From Chryseobacterium lactis (GTDB taxonomy: Bacteria; Bacteroidota; Bacteroidia; Flavobacteriales; Weeksellaceae), in contig NZ_CP033924.1 of NCBI RefSeq assembly GCF_003815875.1, forward strand, positions 1,240,001-1,304,000: 64,000 nt of DNA, written 5' to 3'. Below are more notes on the stretch, generated by a model, which was not told the origin of the DNA, ran no database searches, and worked only from the letters and a program-made list of their open reading frames with translations. The DNA itself is not shown here. Position 1 is the stretch's first letter.

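Noticed and set aside
21161..64000. Many short minus-strand and out-of-frame open frames inside the NRPS, several nearly identical to one another
   Set aside because: They recur because the modules repeat, and they have no independent start signals or protein-family features. They are shadows of the NRPS frame.
21161..64000. Regularly spaced near-identical sequences that could suggest a CRISPR or tandem-repeat array
   Set aside because: The repeats are kilobase-scale coding domains encoding NRPS core motifs, not short palindromic repeats with unique spacers.

Overview
The window comes from a Bacteroidota genome, most likely Chryseobacterium or a close flavobacterial relative (Weeksellaceae). 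The evidence is the low-GC, lysine/asparagine-rich coding style, a fused MurF-alanine racemase gene, a FISUMP-domain surface protein, flavobacterial -7/-33 promoter elements (TAnnTTTG and TTG 19 bases apart), and proteins whose signal peptides end right before Gln (…AQ). The species cannot be fixed from the sequence alone.

Positions 1-16.9 kb are mostly chromosomal housekeeping. On the minus strand a tdk, murF-alr, patatin/Omp85-like operon runs out of the left edge. On the plus strand an acidic repeat protein, rsmI and a WG-repeat protein form a tight operon, followed by fabG. Then come guaC (minus), an operon of an Lgt-like membrane protein, a tiny membrane protein and a COG1964-type radical SAM enzyme, then surE and a 56-residue membrane protein (both minus), a Prc/CtpA protease, and a Cu/Zn superoxide dismutase lipoprotein (minus). 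Strong bidirectional hairpin terminators separate the convergent pairs.

Positions 17.0-20.6 kb lead into the natural-product region. They hold a Sfp-type phosphopantetheinyl transferase, the enzyme class that activates NRPS carrier domains, and two secreted paralogs, one of which looks truncated by indels.

From 21161 to the right edge (42,840 bases, 14,280 codons) there is one open frame encoding a giant non-ribosomal peptide synthetase. It has 12 modules: a starter-type condensation domain, eleven complete adenylation domains, twelve carrier domains, four epimerization domains (modules 3, 6, 8, 10), and a terminal thioesterase whose last part lies beyond the window. The twelve carrier serines and the thioesterase serine all fall in the frame of the ATG at 21161. 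Module 11 has lost almost its whole adenylation domain, but its condensation and carrier domains remain intact. Specificity pockets read by eye suggest: X1-X1-D-aromatic-basic(Dab-like)-X5-D-Thr-Thr-D-Phe-Phe-D-X5-[module 11: none or loaded in trans]-X5, released by the thioesterase and perhaps N-acylated at the start. X1 and X5 are two pocket types that I could not assign. Modules 6 and 7 share a near-identical 1.7 kb block, which points to a recent internal duplication or gene conversion.
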